Shown in pieces: positions 36,552 through 45,759 of a DNA stretch of 64,000 nucleotides. The notes beneath the pieces were generated by a model. That model worked only from the letters and a program-made list of their open reading frames with translations. It ran no database searches and was not told the DNA's origin. Within the stretch, counting starts at the first letter, position 1. Every line of letters starts with the position of its first letter. A program made the position numbers and the translations under genes. Source of the DNA: Clostridium sp. 1001275B_160808_H3 (lineage in GTDB: Bacteria; Bacillota; Clostridia; Clostridiales; Clostridiaceae); NCBI RefSeq assembly GCF_015550425.1, contig NZ_JADNAT010000009.1:62001-126000 (forward strand), read 5' to 3'.

Positions 36552-37286
36552 ATGAAAAATATAAAATCAGGATTTTTTATTTTAATAGCTACAATCATAA
36601 CAGGATTTTTAATAATAAATAGTATTAATTTAAATAATACAGGAAGAAGCATCTCTTTAAATGCATTAGAATATAAAAATGCAGTAGAAGAAAGAAGTAA
36701 ATTATATAAGGAAATAGAAAGCATAAAAAGTGAAAATATAGATTATAGATATAAAATAAGTAAATATAAAGGAAATGATCCTGAAAAAAAAGAAAAATTA
36801 GTGGAAGATATGAAAAGTCAACTAGTTGATTATGGATCTTTAAGTGGAATTGCATCAGTTAAAGGATCAGGATTAGTAATTAAGATAAAAGATGGAGATA
36901 TAGATTTTAAATTTGATACTAATGAAGATATAGCAAGAAAAATATTGCATGATGCAGATATGGCAATGGTGCTAAACGAATTAAAAAATGCGGGTGCAGA
37001 AGCTATAGCTATAAATGATCATAGGATATTGCCTAATACTGGAGTTGCTTGTTTTTCGGCTGCTATAGGATTTGAAGATGAATCAAGTGTTTCTGCCCCA
37101 TTTTATATTTATGCTATAGGTAATCCAGAAGAAATGAAGGCATATTTATTATCAGAGACTAGTTTTATACAAAAATTGCTTATAAGAAAGATAAGTGTAG
37201 AAATAGAAGTAAGGAATGAGATAATTGTTCCTGTTACAAAGCAAAGCGTAGAAGCAAGATATATGCAAAGATATGAAGAAAAATAA
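36552..37286 (+). CDS. DUF881 family protein (second copy)
   Basis: 244 residues with a membrane span at about 6-24, a coiled coil (about 38-78) and the DUF881 domain (SGIASVKGSGLVIKIKDGD, AEAIAINDHRILPNTGVACF). It follows sbp without a gap. Together divIB, DUF881, sbp and DUF881 look like one unit. ftsA/ftsZ, which follow this block in some relatives, are absent. Function unknown; probably linked to division or sporulation by location only. Confidence 0.9.
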   Translation: MKNIKSGFFILIATIITGFLIINSINLNNTGRSISLNALEYKNAVEERSKLYKEIESIKSENIDYRYKISKYKGNDPEKKEKLVEDMKSQLVDYGSLSGIASVKGSGLVIKIKDGDIDFKFDTNEDIARKILHDADMAMVLNELKNAGAEAIAINDHRILPNTGVACFSAAIGFEDESSVSAPFYIYAIGNPEEMKAYLLSETSFIQKLLIRKISVEIEVRNEIIVPVTKQSVEARYMQRYEEK

Positions 37287-37379
37287 AATTTTATTAAAAA
37301 ATATTTTAAAATTGAAGGAATTTAAGTTTTTTTGAAGAATATTTACAATGTGTAAATAACTTCTTTAGGAGGAAATGAC

Positions 37380-38057
37380 TTGGATATAGAAGAAAATTTA
37401 ATTAAATTAAAAAGAAGTTTACCTAAGGATGTCACACTAGTAGCAGTTTCAAAAACTAAGCCTATAGAAGATATAGAAATTGCGTATAAAACTGGTCAAA
37501 GAGATTTTGGAGAAAATAAAGTCCAAGAACTTATTGATAAAGAAGAATCTCTTGAAAAAGATATAAGATGGCATTTCATAGGAAGCTTACAAACTAATAA
37601 AGTAAAATATTTAGTTGGTAAAGTTCACTTAATACATTCTTTATCAAGTATTAAGCTATTAAAAAAGATAGAAAGCGAATTTTCTAAAAAAAATTGTATA
37701 GCGAATCTTTTAATTCAAATTAATATAGGTAAAGAAGAAAGTAAAAGTGGAATTTTTGAAGAAGAACTAAATGATTTGATAAATGAAATTAAAATCTGCA
37801 ATTATTGCAAGATTAAAGGATTAATGGCCATAATTCCAAAAGGAAATGAAGATAAAAATAGATATTATTTTAGGAAAATGAAAAGTATATATGATGATTT
37901 AAGTAAAAAATCATATAACAATATTTCTATGGAGATTTTATCTATGGGAATGACAAATGATTATGAAATAGCTATTGAAGAAGGTTCTAACTTGATAAGA
38001 GTTGGAGAAGGAATATTTGGTAAAAGAAATGTAGTGGGAGGATTGAAGAATGGGTAA
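37380..38057 (+). CDS. YggS family PLP-binding protein (PLPBP)
   Basis: 225 residues from TTG 37380, preceded by AGGAGGAAA; the ATG four bases earlier hits a stop after four codons. The PLP lysine is K25 in LVAVSKTKPIE; FGENKVQEL, WHFIGSLQTNK and LSMGMTNDYEIAIEEGSNLIRVGEGIFG are family marks. It is a single-domain PLP carrier that maintains B6 homeostasis rather than a proven enzyme. Its 3' end overlaps sepF by 8 bases, the usual order in Gram-positive division clusters. Confidence 0.95.
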   Translation: MDIEENLIKLKRSLPKDVTLVAVSKTKPIEDIEIAYKTGQRDFGENKVQELIDKEESLEKDIRWHFIGSLQTNKVKYLVGKVHLIHSLSSIKLLKKIESEFSKKNCIANLLIQINIGKEESKSGIFEEELNDLINEIKICNYCKIKGLMAIIPKGNEDKNRYYFRKMKSIYDDLSKKSYNNISMEILSMGMTNDYEIAIEEGSNLIRVGEGIFGKRNVVGGLKNG

Positions 38058-38502
38058 TATGTTTGGAAAGTTTAGGGAAATAATTGGTCTTGGTGAATAT
38101 GAGGATGATTTTGAAGATTTAGAAGATACTGAAGTAGAGGAAGAAGAAGTACAAGAGGAAATTGAGCCAATTATATCAAAGCAAAAAGGAAATAAAGTGG
38201 TAAATATTCATACTGCATCAACTGCTAAAGTAATGGTAACAAAGCCTACTAATTATGATGATGCTAGAGAAATCGCAGATGCAATTAAAGCAAGAAAAAT
38301 AGTTTTAGTTAATGCTACTACTTTAGAAACAAAAGTAGCACAAAGATTAGTAGATTTTATAAGTGGATCTTGTTATGTTTTAGGTGCTACTTTACAAGAA
38401 ATTGAACAAAGAGTTTACTTATTATCACCTTCAAATGTAGAAGTTACAAATGAATTAAAAAATGAACTTAGTTCAAAGGCATTATTTAATTGGAACAAGT
38501 AG
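38050..38502 (+). CDS. sepF: Cell division protein SepF
   Basis: 150 residues. The N-terminal amphipathic helix (MGNMFGKFREIIGL) binds membrane, then an acidic linker (about 16-55), then the SepF core with KPTNYDDAREIADAIKARKIVLVNATTL and DFISGSCYVLGATLQEIEQRVYLLSPSNVEV. SepF tethers FtsZ to the membrane and shapes the septum. It overlaps yggS and is followed after 12 bases by yggT. Confidence 0.96.
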   Translation: MGNMFGKFREIIGLGEYEDDFEDLEDTEVEEEEVQEEIEPIISKQKGNKVVNIHTASTAKVMVTKPTNYDDAREIADAIKARKIVLVNATTLETKVAQRLVDFISGSCYVLGATLQEIEQRVYLLSPSNVEVTNELKNELSSKALFNWNK

Positions 38503-38514
38503 GAGGAGATTTAA

Positions 38515-38763
38515 ATAGGAATAATATTTGCAGCAATAAATTTAATAACAAGAGTTTTAGAGATAACTATCTTTGCAGAAGTTATAATGTCTATTTTACC
38601 AAGTATTAGAGAAAGTGATTTTTATAGGCTGATTGCATCATTTAATAGTCCGATATTAAAACCTTTTAGGATTTTACAAGATAAACTTTTAAGAAATAGT
38701 ATGATTGACTTCTCACCGCTATTTGCTATTATGTTATTATCTTACATTAGGGTGTTATTTTAA
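38515..38763 (+). CDS. YggT family membrane protein with apparent ATA start
   Basis: An 82-residue frame between sepF and ylmH. It reads I/M-GIIFAAINLITRVLEITIF, then SPILKPFRILQDKL, then MIDFSPLFAIMLLSYIRVLF, clearly a YggT protein with two membrane helices. A TAA (38512-38514) lies directly before the first codon ATA 38515, which is six bases after the strong site AGGAGGAG (38501-38508). No ATG, GTG or TTG exists in frame until ATG at residue 25, which would remove most of helix 1. So it either starts at AUA or carries a changed start codon. YggT is a conserved partner of SepF/DivIVA loci, function unclear. Confidence 0.8.
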   Translation: MGIIFAAINLITRVLEITIFAEVIMSILPSIRESDFYRLIASFNSPILKPFRILQDKLLRNSMIDFSPLFAIMLLSYIRVLF

Positions 38764-39533
38764 TGCTTAAAAAAGAAACAATATTAAAAAGTTTTAATGA
38801 AGATGATGCAAAGGATGCTATAAAAATATATGAAAAATATAAGATAGCTTATGAAAAAGACATAACTGTTTTTACAAATAGCTTTTATTCACCTAATATA
38901 TGGAGCTTTTTTGAAAATTATTGTTGTAATAATGAAGTTACATTTGAAGCAAATGGTTTCTTTGAAGAGTGTGAAAGAAGAATGATTTGTTTTAATAATT
39001 ATTACAATGTTGATTATCCTATAAAAATATTGGAAATTAAGAACAAATCAAGTTTTTCTAATTTAAAGCATAAGGATTATTTAGGTTCAATTTTATCTTT
39101 AGGAATTGAACGCAATAAATTAGGTGATATAATTGTAAAAGAAAATAAGGCATATTTGCCTGTTTTAGATGAAATAAGTGGTTATATAATAAGTAATTTA
39201 TCTCATATCGGGAAATCCCCAATAGAGATAAAGGTTATAGATAATATTAGTGATATACCATCTGTTAATTTTGAAGAAATAGTTATTAATGTTTCTTCTT
39301 TACGAGCTGATAGTATTGTTGCAAAACTCTCCAACCTGTCAAGAGCAAAAGCTATTGAGCTTATAGATAGTGGCAAGGTTTTAATAAATTATGTAAAAGC
39401 AAAAGATAAAAGTCAAGACATTGTGAAAGACACTAGAATTACAATTAGAGGAATTGGAAAATTTATAATTGGAGATGTTATTGGCGGAACTAGAAGTGGT
39501 AAAAAGAGAATTGTAATTAAAAAATATATATAA
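38763..39533 (+). CDS. YlmH family S4-domain RNA-binding protein
   Basis: 256 residues. The C-terminal S4 domain (about 180-255) reads SSLRADSIVAKLSNLSRAKAIELIDSGKVLINYVKAKDKSQ. The N-terminal part is the YlmH domain. The ATG shares its A with the TAA of yggT, so translation is coupled. Homologues bind tRNA-like RNA on the ribosome; B. subtilis YlmH acts in ribosome-associated quality control, a link with mutS2 and rqcH here. Location between yggT and divIVA is standard. Confidence 0.93.
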   Translation: MLKKETILKSFNEDDAKDAIKIYEKYKIAYEKDITVFTNSFYSPNIWSFFENYCCNNEVTFEANGFFEECERRMICFNNYYNVDYPIKILEIKNKSSFSNLKHKDYLGSILSLGIERNKLGDIIVKENKAYLPVLDEISGYIISNLSHIGKSPIEIKVIDNISDIPSVNFEEIVINVSSLRADSIVAKLSNLSRAKAIELIDSGKVLINYVKAKDKSQDIVKDTRITIRGIGKFIIGDVIGGTRSGKKRIVIKKYI

Positions 39534-39550
39534 TGTGTAGAGGTGATTTT

Positions 39551-40144
39551 ATGAAGCTTACTCCAATGGATATAAGTAACAAAGAATTTAAAAAGGGATT
39601 TAGAGGATACGATACTGATGAGGTTGATGAATTTATAAATGAAATTATAGAAAATTATGAAGAGCTTTATAAAGAAAATTCAAGATTAAAAGAAAATCTA
39701 TCAAGAGTAAATGAAAAATTAGAACATTATGTTAAGATAGAAAATACTATTCAAAATACATTGCTATTGGCTCAAAATGCAGCTGAGCAAGCTAGAGAAG
39801 CATCTCAAAAAGAATCTGAAATGATTTTGAAAAATGCTAATGATGTAGCTAAGAAAATTTTAGATAAGGCTCATAACGATGTAGTTTCAATAAATGATGA
39901 ATATGAGAAAGTTAAGCAAGAATTTGTAAAGTTTAGAGCTAAATTTAGAAACTTTATGAATGCTCAAACTGAAACTTTTGATGAATTAGAAAAAGATTTA
40001 ACTAAAAATTATAATATTGCAGAGCCGTTACAAGAAGTAGCTGTAGAAAAAAGCATAGAACTATCCAGTAAAAACATAGAGGAATTAGAAGAAGTTTATA
40101 CTGAGGATATGGACGAAATAAAGAGCTTTTTCGCTAAAAACTAA
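39551..40144 (+). CDS. divIVA: DivIVA domain protein
   Basis: 197 residues from ATG 39551 (MKLTPMDISNKEFKKGFRGYDTDEVDEFINEIIENYEEL), after GAGGTGA; the ATG at 39533 overlaps ylmH's stop and adds only six residues. The N-terminal 60 residues are the DivIVA lipid-binding domain with Phe/Arg at the crossed-loop tip (GFRGYD), followed by a long coiled coil. It marks negatively curved membrane at poles and septa. Last gene of the division cluster. Confidence 0.94.
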   Translation: MKLTPMDISNKEFKKGFRGYDTDEVDEFINEIIENYEELYKENSRLKENLSRVNEKLEHYVKIENTIQNTLLLAQNAAEQAREASQKESEMILKNANDVAKKILDKAHNDVVSINDEYEKVKQEFVKFRAKFRNFMNAQTETFDELEKDLTKNYNIAEPLQEVAVEKSIELSSKNIEELEEVYTEDMDEIKSFFAKN

Positions 40145-40149
40145 TACAT

Positions 40150-40180
40150 AAAATCCGTTTAATACGGATTTTTTATTTTT
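40150..40180 (+). terminator. Terminator after divIVA
   Basis: Arms AAAATCCGT (40150-40158) and ACGGATTTT (40164-40172) with a T-rich tail. It closes the division cluster. Confidence 0.92.
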
Positions 40181-40279
40181 AATAAATTTTAAACTATTGA
40201 GTGTAATGTTTTAATGTATTATAATGTGTTAAGAATTATAATGAGTTAACAATTATGAAGAAAGTGGAGATTCGTATTA

Positions 40280-41194
40280 ATGGATGAATTAATATTTAAA
40301 ATAACTGAAGAAGAAAATATAGGACTTAGAATAGATAAATATTTATCTAATATTATAGAAGGAAAATCAAGATCATTTATACAAGGACTAATTGATTCAG
40401 GAGTTGTATTAGTAAATAATAAAGAAGTCAAGAGTAATTACAAATTGAGAAACCAAGATGAAATTATTGTAATTATGCCAGAACCAATTGAACTTGATGT
40501 TGAACCGGAGGATATAGATCTTAACATAATATATGAAGATGAAGATGTAATAGTTTTAAATAAATCGCAAGGAGTAGTTGTGCATCCAGCTCCAGGGAAT
40601 TATAGTGGTACATTAGTAAATGGGTTACTTTATCACTGTAAGGATCTATCAGGTATTAATGGAGTTATACGACCAGGAATAGTTCATAGGATAGACAAAG
40701 ATACATCTGGAATATTAGTTATTGCAAAAAATGATGATGCACATAATCATTTAGCTAAACAATTTAAAGATCATACTATTAAAAGAGAATATTATGCTTT
40801 AGTTGAAGGTAAGTTTAGTAAGATAGAAGGTACAGTAGATAAGCCTATAGGAAGAAATAAGAAAGATAGATTAAAAATGGCTATAGTGGAGGATGGTAAG
40901 AGAGCAGTAACTCACTATAATGTACTAGAACAATATAATAATGGAACTGCTTTAGTAAAATGTACTTTAGAAACTGGAAGGACACATCAAATAAGAGTGC
41001 ATATGGCTTCAATTGGTCATCCTTTAGTAGGAGATCCTTTGTATGGTAATAAAAAGCAAAAATTTAAATTACAAGGGCAAGTATTGCATGCGAAAACATT
41101 AGGATTTATTCATCCAAGAAGTAATGAGTATATGGAGTTTGATTCAGACTTACCTAAATATTATTTAGAACTATTAGAAAATATAAGAAAATAG
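40280..41194 (+). CDS. RluA/RluD family pseudouridine synthase
   Basis: 304 residues. An N-terminal S4 domain (about 12-75: GLRIDKYLSNIIEGKSRSFIQGLIDSG) precedes the catalytic domain, with the catalytic Asp139 in VHRIDKDTSGILV and RTHQIRVHMASIGHPLVGDPLYG. It isomerises uridine in rRNA; RluD relatives act on 23S rRNA helix 69, and the B. subtilis counterpart is YlyB. It sits directly before pyrR, as in many Firmicutes. Ribosome site GAAAGTGGAG. Confidence 0.93.
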   Translation: MDELIFKITEEENIGLRIDKYLSNIIEGKSRSFIQGLIDSGVVLVNNKEVKSNYKLRNQDEIIVIMPEPIELDVEPEDIDLNIIYEDEDVIVLNKSQGVVVHPAPGNYSGTLVNGLLYHCKDLSGINGVIRPGIVHRIDKDTSGILVIAKNDDAHNHLAKQFKDHTIKREYYALVEGKFSKIEGTVDKPIGRNKKDRLKMAIVEDGKRAVTHYNVLEQYNNGTALVKCTLETGRTHQIRVHMASIGHPLVGDPLYGNKKQKFKLQGQVLHAKTLGFIHPRSNEYMEFDSDLPKYYLELLENIRK

Positions 41195-41205
41195 AGGTGG
41201 ATTAA

Positions 41206-41745
<540 letters not shown>

Positions 41746-41756
41746 AGGAGAAAAAT

Positions 41757-42914
41757 ATGGAATATAACTTAATTGCAACTACTACCTTTGGTTTAGAAGG
41801 TATTACAGCAAAAGAATTAAAAGCTTTAGGCTATGAAGATTTAAAAACTGAAAATGGTAAAGTTCATTTTACTGGAGATGAAATGGATATTGCAATAGCT
41901 AATATCCATTTAAGAACTGCAGATAGAATATTAATAAAAATGGGAGAGTTTGAAGCAAGAAGTTTTGAGGAACTATTCCAAGGTACAAAAAATATAAAAT
42001 GGAGTGAAATAATACCTAAAGATGGTATAATGCATGTTAATGGTAAATCTGTTAAATCAACTTTACATAGCGTTCCAGATTGTCAATCTATAGTAAAAAA
42101 AGCTATTGTAGATAGCATGAGCAATTCTTATGGAATAAACCAGTTTGAAGAAAGTGGTCCATTATATAAAATTGAAGTATCAATTTTAAAAGATGTAGTA
42201 ACATTAACTATAGATACATCAGGACCAGGATTACATAAGAGAGGATATAGAGAAGAGGCAGGTGCAGCACCACTTAAAGAAACTTTAGCAGCAGCAATGG
42301 TTCTTATTTCAAGATGGAAGGAAGATTTTGTTTTAGTTGATCCATTTTGTGGCTCAGGTACTATCCTTATAGAAGCAGCTATGATTATGCAAAATATTGC
42401 ACCTGGAATGTGTAGAAGTTTTACGTGCGAAACTTGGCCAACAATGGATTCAGATATTTTTGAACAAGTAAGAGAAGGTGCTGAAAGAGCAATTAAAAAT
42501 AAAGATATTAAGTTAATAGGATATGATATAGATGGTAGAATTCTTAAAGTAGCAAGAAGTAATGCTGAAAAGGCAGGAGTTTCAAAATATATTGAATTCC
42601 AAAGAAGAGATTTTAAAGATTTTTCAAGTAGTAATAAATATGGATTTATAATTTCTAATCCTCCATATGGAGAAAGATTAGGAGAAAAAAAAGAAGTAGA
42701 GCAGTTATATAAAACATTTGGAAGTTTTAAAAAGAAATTTTTCAATTGGGATTATAATATTCTTACATCTTATGAAGGCTTTGAAGGGCCATTTGGAAAA
42801 AAATCAAGTAAAAATAGGAAATTATATAATGGTAAATTAAAATGCTATTACTACCAATATTTTGATAATGAGCTTATTAAAAATGATGGTGATATGCTCA
42901 TAAATCATATATAA
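41757..42914 (+). CDS. THUMP-domain RNA methyltransferase (RlmL/YpsC type)
   Basis: 385 residues. N-terminal ferredoxin-like and THUMP region (about 1-155), then a Rossmann methyltransferase with VDPFCGSGTILIEAAMI near residue 198 and N301-P-P-Y304-GERLG. This is the pattern of the RlmL N-terminal half and of Firmicutes YpsC; the likely product is N2-methylguanosine in 23S rRNA (G2445). Start after GAGGAGAAA, 11 bases from pyrR, so part of the same run of RNA genes. Confidence 0.92.
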   Translation: MEYNLIATTTFGLEGITAKELKALGYEDLKTENGKVHFTGDEMDIAIANIHLRTADRILIKMGEFEARSFEELFQGTKNIKWSEIIPKDGIMHVNGKSVKSTLHSVPDCQSIVKKAIVDSMSNSYGINQFEESGPLYKIEVSILKDVVTLTIDTSGPGLHKRGYREEAGAAPLKETLAAAMVLISRWKEDFVLVDPFCGSGTILIEAAMIMQNIAPGMCRSFTCETWPTMDSDIFEQVREGAERAIKNKDIKLIGYDIDGRILKVARSNAEKAGVSKYIEFQRRDFKDFSSSNKYGFIISNPPYGERLGEKKEVEQLYKTFGSFKKKFFNWDYNILTSYEGFEGPFGKKSSKNRKLYNGKLKCYYYQYFDNELIKNDGDMLINHI

Positions 42915-43014
42915 TATTTAATTTAAGTAATACTACAAATTACAAAAGCAACAAAACATTATTAATTATTGGATGCATTTAATTAAGTATAAAATTTTTA
43001 TTGAAGGCTAAATT

Positions 43015-43056
43015 AAAGAAACCATATTTGCAAATACAAGATATGGTTTCTTTTTT
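43015..43056. terminator. Terminator between convergent rlmL-like and rqcH genes
   Basis: 13-bp arms AAAGAAACCATAT (43015-43027) and ATATGGTTTCTTT (43041-43053), A-run/T-run flanks, so probably bidirectional. Confidence 0.9.
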
Positions 43057-43104
43057 ATTATTTTATTATTTTATTATTTTATTATTTTATTATTTTATTA
43101 TTTT
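43057..43104. repeat. Six tandem copies of ATTATTTT over the rqcH stop codon
   Basis: An 8-bp unit repeats six times without error. On the minus strand it encodes the last residues and the stop codon of rqcH (43082-43084). Confidence 0.95.
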
Positions 43105-44827
43105 CAATTTTTAAATTACTATATAATGATGGTTCTGTATATAAAGTATAGTTAGTATGATATATAACCATACCGGGTTTTGAGCCATTAGGTTTCTTTA
43201 AGTTTTTTACTTTAGTATAATCAACAGGAACTTTTGTAGAGTTCTTAGCTTTACTATAATAAGAAGCAAGTATTCCAGCTTCTTCTAAAGCTATATCAGA
43301 TGGATTATCGCTACAAAGTATAACATGTGATCCAGGAATATTTTTTGTATGGAGCCATGTATGGTTTTTATTAGCAAACTTTAATGTTAAATAGTCATTT
43401 TGAATGTTATTTTTACCAATATAAATATCTATTCCATCAGAAGAAATTAAATGTATAGGCTTAGATGATTTATCTTTTTTATTATTTTTATTAGTATTTT
43501 TGAATTTTAAGTATCCAGTTTCAATTAATTCTTTTTTTATATCATCTATTTCAATATAGCTTTCACAATTTAATATGTTTGTCATAACTGAATTTAGATA
43601 TTCAAGTTCTTCTGTATTTTTTTCTAATTGTTCTAATGCAGATTCTTCAGATTTTTTTAGTTTATTATATTTTTTATAAAGATATTGTATATTTTCAGAT
43701 GGTGTCTTATTTTCATCCAGTTTTATAGTTACATATTCTTCTTCAGCATTATAAAAATTTAATAAGGATATTTCTTTTAATCCTTTTTTTAACATATATA
43801 TATATGAGGTTAATAAATCACCATTAATCTTATATTTTTCTTTTTCTTCACATTCTTTAAGAATATTTTTTAATTTCTTAGCTTTATTGTTACATCTATC
43901 TATATTAGTTGAAATTAATTTTTGCAAATCTGTAGATCTATTTAATAATCTGTCTTGTTTATCTTTTACTGTAAAAAATTCATCAAGCAATTCACTTGGA
44001 TTTTCAAAAGATATTGAAGAATAAGCACTTTCTAAATTACTTAATTTGACACAATGGAAATCCTTGAAAACTTCTTTATCTTTATAGATTTTAAAATTAA
44101 AATTATTTTCTAGATTTATCATAAAATTTTTAAAGAAATTAAAAATATTTTCTTGATTTATGGTATTATTATCTTGTAGGAAATTTTCATATATACTTAT
44201 TGATAGAGATTTACTTATACCAGTAAATGTCTTCGAAAATATTCCTTCATCAATACTTATATCATTATTATTTAAATATGAATCAAAATCGTTAATTGAG
44301 AAATCAAAGGGATTTAGTTTGTTAGAGTTAGGAGGATATACATAATTTACACCAGGATATAAAACTCTATAAGTATTTATATCAGCCGAAATATGCTTAA
44401 TACATTCCATAACTTTATTGTCTCTTTCTCTAACAAGAGTTATATTACTATGCCTTCCCATAATTTCAACTATTAATATATATTTACTATCGAATCCTAA
44501 TTCATCGGTAGACTCAATATGCAATTGAAGAATTCTATCACCATTTAATTGAGTTATGTCTGTTATTCGACCACCAATTAAATATTTTCTCATAACCATT
44601 GTAAACATTGGTGCTTGTAAGGGGTTAGGCTTACTTATATTAGTTAAATGAATTCTAGGAAACTTAGAAGAAGCTGAAATTAATAATTTTATATTTTGTC
44701 TATCTTTTCTTAGAGTTAAAATTACTTCATCTTTTTCTGGTTGATTAATTTTATCTATTTTACAGTTTAATATTGATTTTTTTAAATCATATACTAAACT
44801 ATATAAGTAGATGCCATCCAAAGCCAT
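43082..44827 (-). CDS. rqcH: NFACT family ribosome quality control protein RqcH (Rqc2/FbpA)
   Basis: 581 residues from ATG 44827 (MALDGIYLYSLVYDLKKSIL), preceded on the minus strand by AAAGGATG; an upstream in-frame extension to 44872 lacks a ribosome site. Domains are NFACT-N (about 1-270), a coiled coil (about 285-440) and NFACT-R (about 450-575) with WLHTKNIPGSHVIL. RqcH binds 50S subunits carrying stalled nascent chains and adds alanine tails; older names call it fibronectin-binding protein. MutS2/RqcU, which feeds it substrates in B. subtilis, is encoded at 6283. The C-terminal codons come from the 8-bp tandem repeat. Confidence 0.94.
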   Translation of the reverse strand: MALDGIYLYSLVYDLKKSILNCKIDKINQPEKDEVILTLRKDRQNIKLLISASSKFPRIHLTNISKPNPLQAPMFTMVMRKYLIGGRITDITQLNGDRILQLHIESTDELGFDSKYILIVEIMGRHSNITLVRERDNKVMECIKHISADINTYRVLYPGVNYVYPPNSNKLNPFDFSINDFDSYLNNNDISIDEGIFSKTFTGISKSLSISIYENFLQDNNTINQENIFNFFKNFMINLENNFNFKIYKDKEVFKDFHCVKLSNLESAYSSISFENPSELLDEFFTVKDKQDRLLNRSTDLQKLISTNIDRCNNKAKKLKNILKECEEKEKYKINGDLLTSYIYMLKKGLKEISLLNFYNAEEEYVTIKLDENKTPSENIQYLYKKYNKLKKSEESALEQLEKNTEELEYLNSVMTNILNCESYIEIDDIKKELIETGYLKFKNTNKNNKKDKSSKPIHLISSDGIDIYIGKNNIQNDYLTLKFANKNHTWLHTKNIPGSHVILCSDNPSDIALEEAGILASYYSKAKNSTKVPVDYTKVKNLKKPNGSKPGMVIYHTNYTLYTEPSLYSNLKIENNKIIK

Positions 44828-44921
44828 AAGTATCATCCTTTCTTTGGTAATAAGATAAAGATAGTATAACACTTAATTAGCAAATTTATCAATGGCATAT
44901 AAGGTTAAGGGGGGAGTTTTT

Positions 44922-45743
44922 ATGAATTTTATAAAAATGCAAGGATTAGGAAACGATTTTATTTTTATTAGAGATGATGAAAATGAGCTGATTAAAACTG
45001 AAACTGAAATTGCTAAAACTGTTTGTAATAGAAGATTTGGAATAGGGGCAGATGGATTAGTTATAATAAGAAAATCTAATATTGCAGATGCTAAAATGGT
45101 AATAATAAATAGTGATGGATCTCGTGCTAATATGTGCGGAAATGCTATTAGGTGTTTTGCAAAATATTTATATGAATATGAATTAGTGGAAAAGAATATA
45201 ATTAGCATAGAAACTGGAGATGGAATAAAGTTCGTAGAACTTTATATAAATGATAAAAATAAGGTTGAATTAGTTAAAGTCAATATGGGAAAGGCAAGTT
45301 TCAGCGGCAAAGATATTCCTTTAAATAATAAAAACTCATTAATAAATGAAGTAATTAAAATTGAAGAAAAGGAATATCAATTAACTACCTTATTGATGGG
45401 AGTACCTCATACTATTTTAATTAATAATAATGATGAATATAATATTAGTGAAGGAAAAGCTATAGAAAAAAATAGTTTATTTATTGAAGGAACAAATGTT
45501 AATTTTGTAAAAGTAATCGATATTAACAATATAGAGGTAAAAACTTGGGAAAGAGGTGCTGGAGCTACTTTGGCTTGTGGAACAGGATGTTGTGCCTCAG
45601 TTGTAGCTTTAAAAAAATTAGGGGTATGCTCAAATAAGGTTAATGTAGAAACTTTAGGAGGAAATTTAGTGGTAGAGATTATAAATAATGATGTATATAT
45701 GATAGGATCTGCAGAGTTTATTTGTAAAGGTGAGCTATATTAA
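44922..45743 (+). CDS. dapF: Diaminopimelate epimerase DapF
   Basis: 273 residues from ATG 44922 (MNFIKMQGLGNDFIFI), preceded by GGGGGGAG; the upstream ATG at 44892 lacks the family N-terminus. The two catalytic cysteines are C72 in NMCGNAIRC and C219 in ACGTGCCAS. It converts LL-DAP to meso-DAP for peptidoglycan and lysine, matching the meso-DAP signature of MurE here. Divergent from rqcH with only about 94 bases between starts; followed by a lipoprotein gene 16 bases on. Confidence 0.97.
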   Translation: MNFIKMQGLGNDFIFIRDDENELIKTETEIAKTVCNRRFGIGADGLVIIRKSNIADAKMVIINSDGSRANMCGNAIRCFAKYLYEYELVEKNIISIETGDGIKFVELYINDKNKVELVKVNMGKASFSGKDIPLNNKNSLINEVIKIEEKEYQLTTLLMGVPHTILINNNDEYNISEGKAIEKNSLFIEGTNVNFVKVIDINNIEVKTWERGAGATLACGTGCCASVVALKKLGVCSNKVNVETLGGNLVVEIINNDVYMIGSAEFICKGELY

Positions 45744-45759
45744 TTAAAAGAGGTAAAAG

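Noticed and set aside
42128..42745. 205-codon minus-strand frame opposite the RlmL-like gene
   Set aside because: Fully antisense to a conserved methyltransferase, no ribosome site, low-complexity product.
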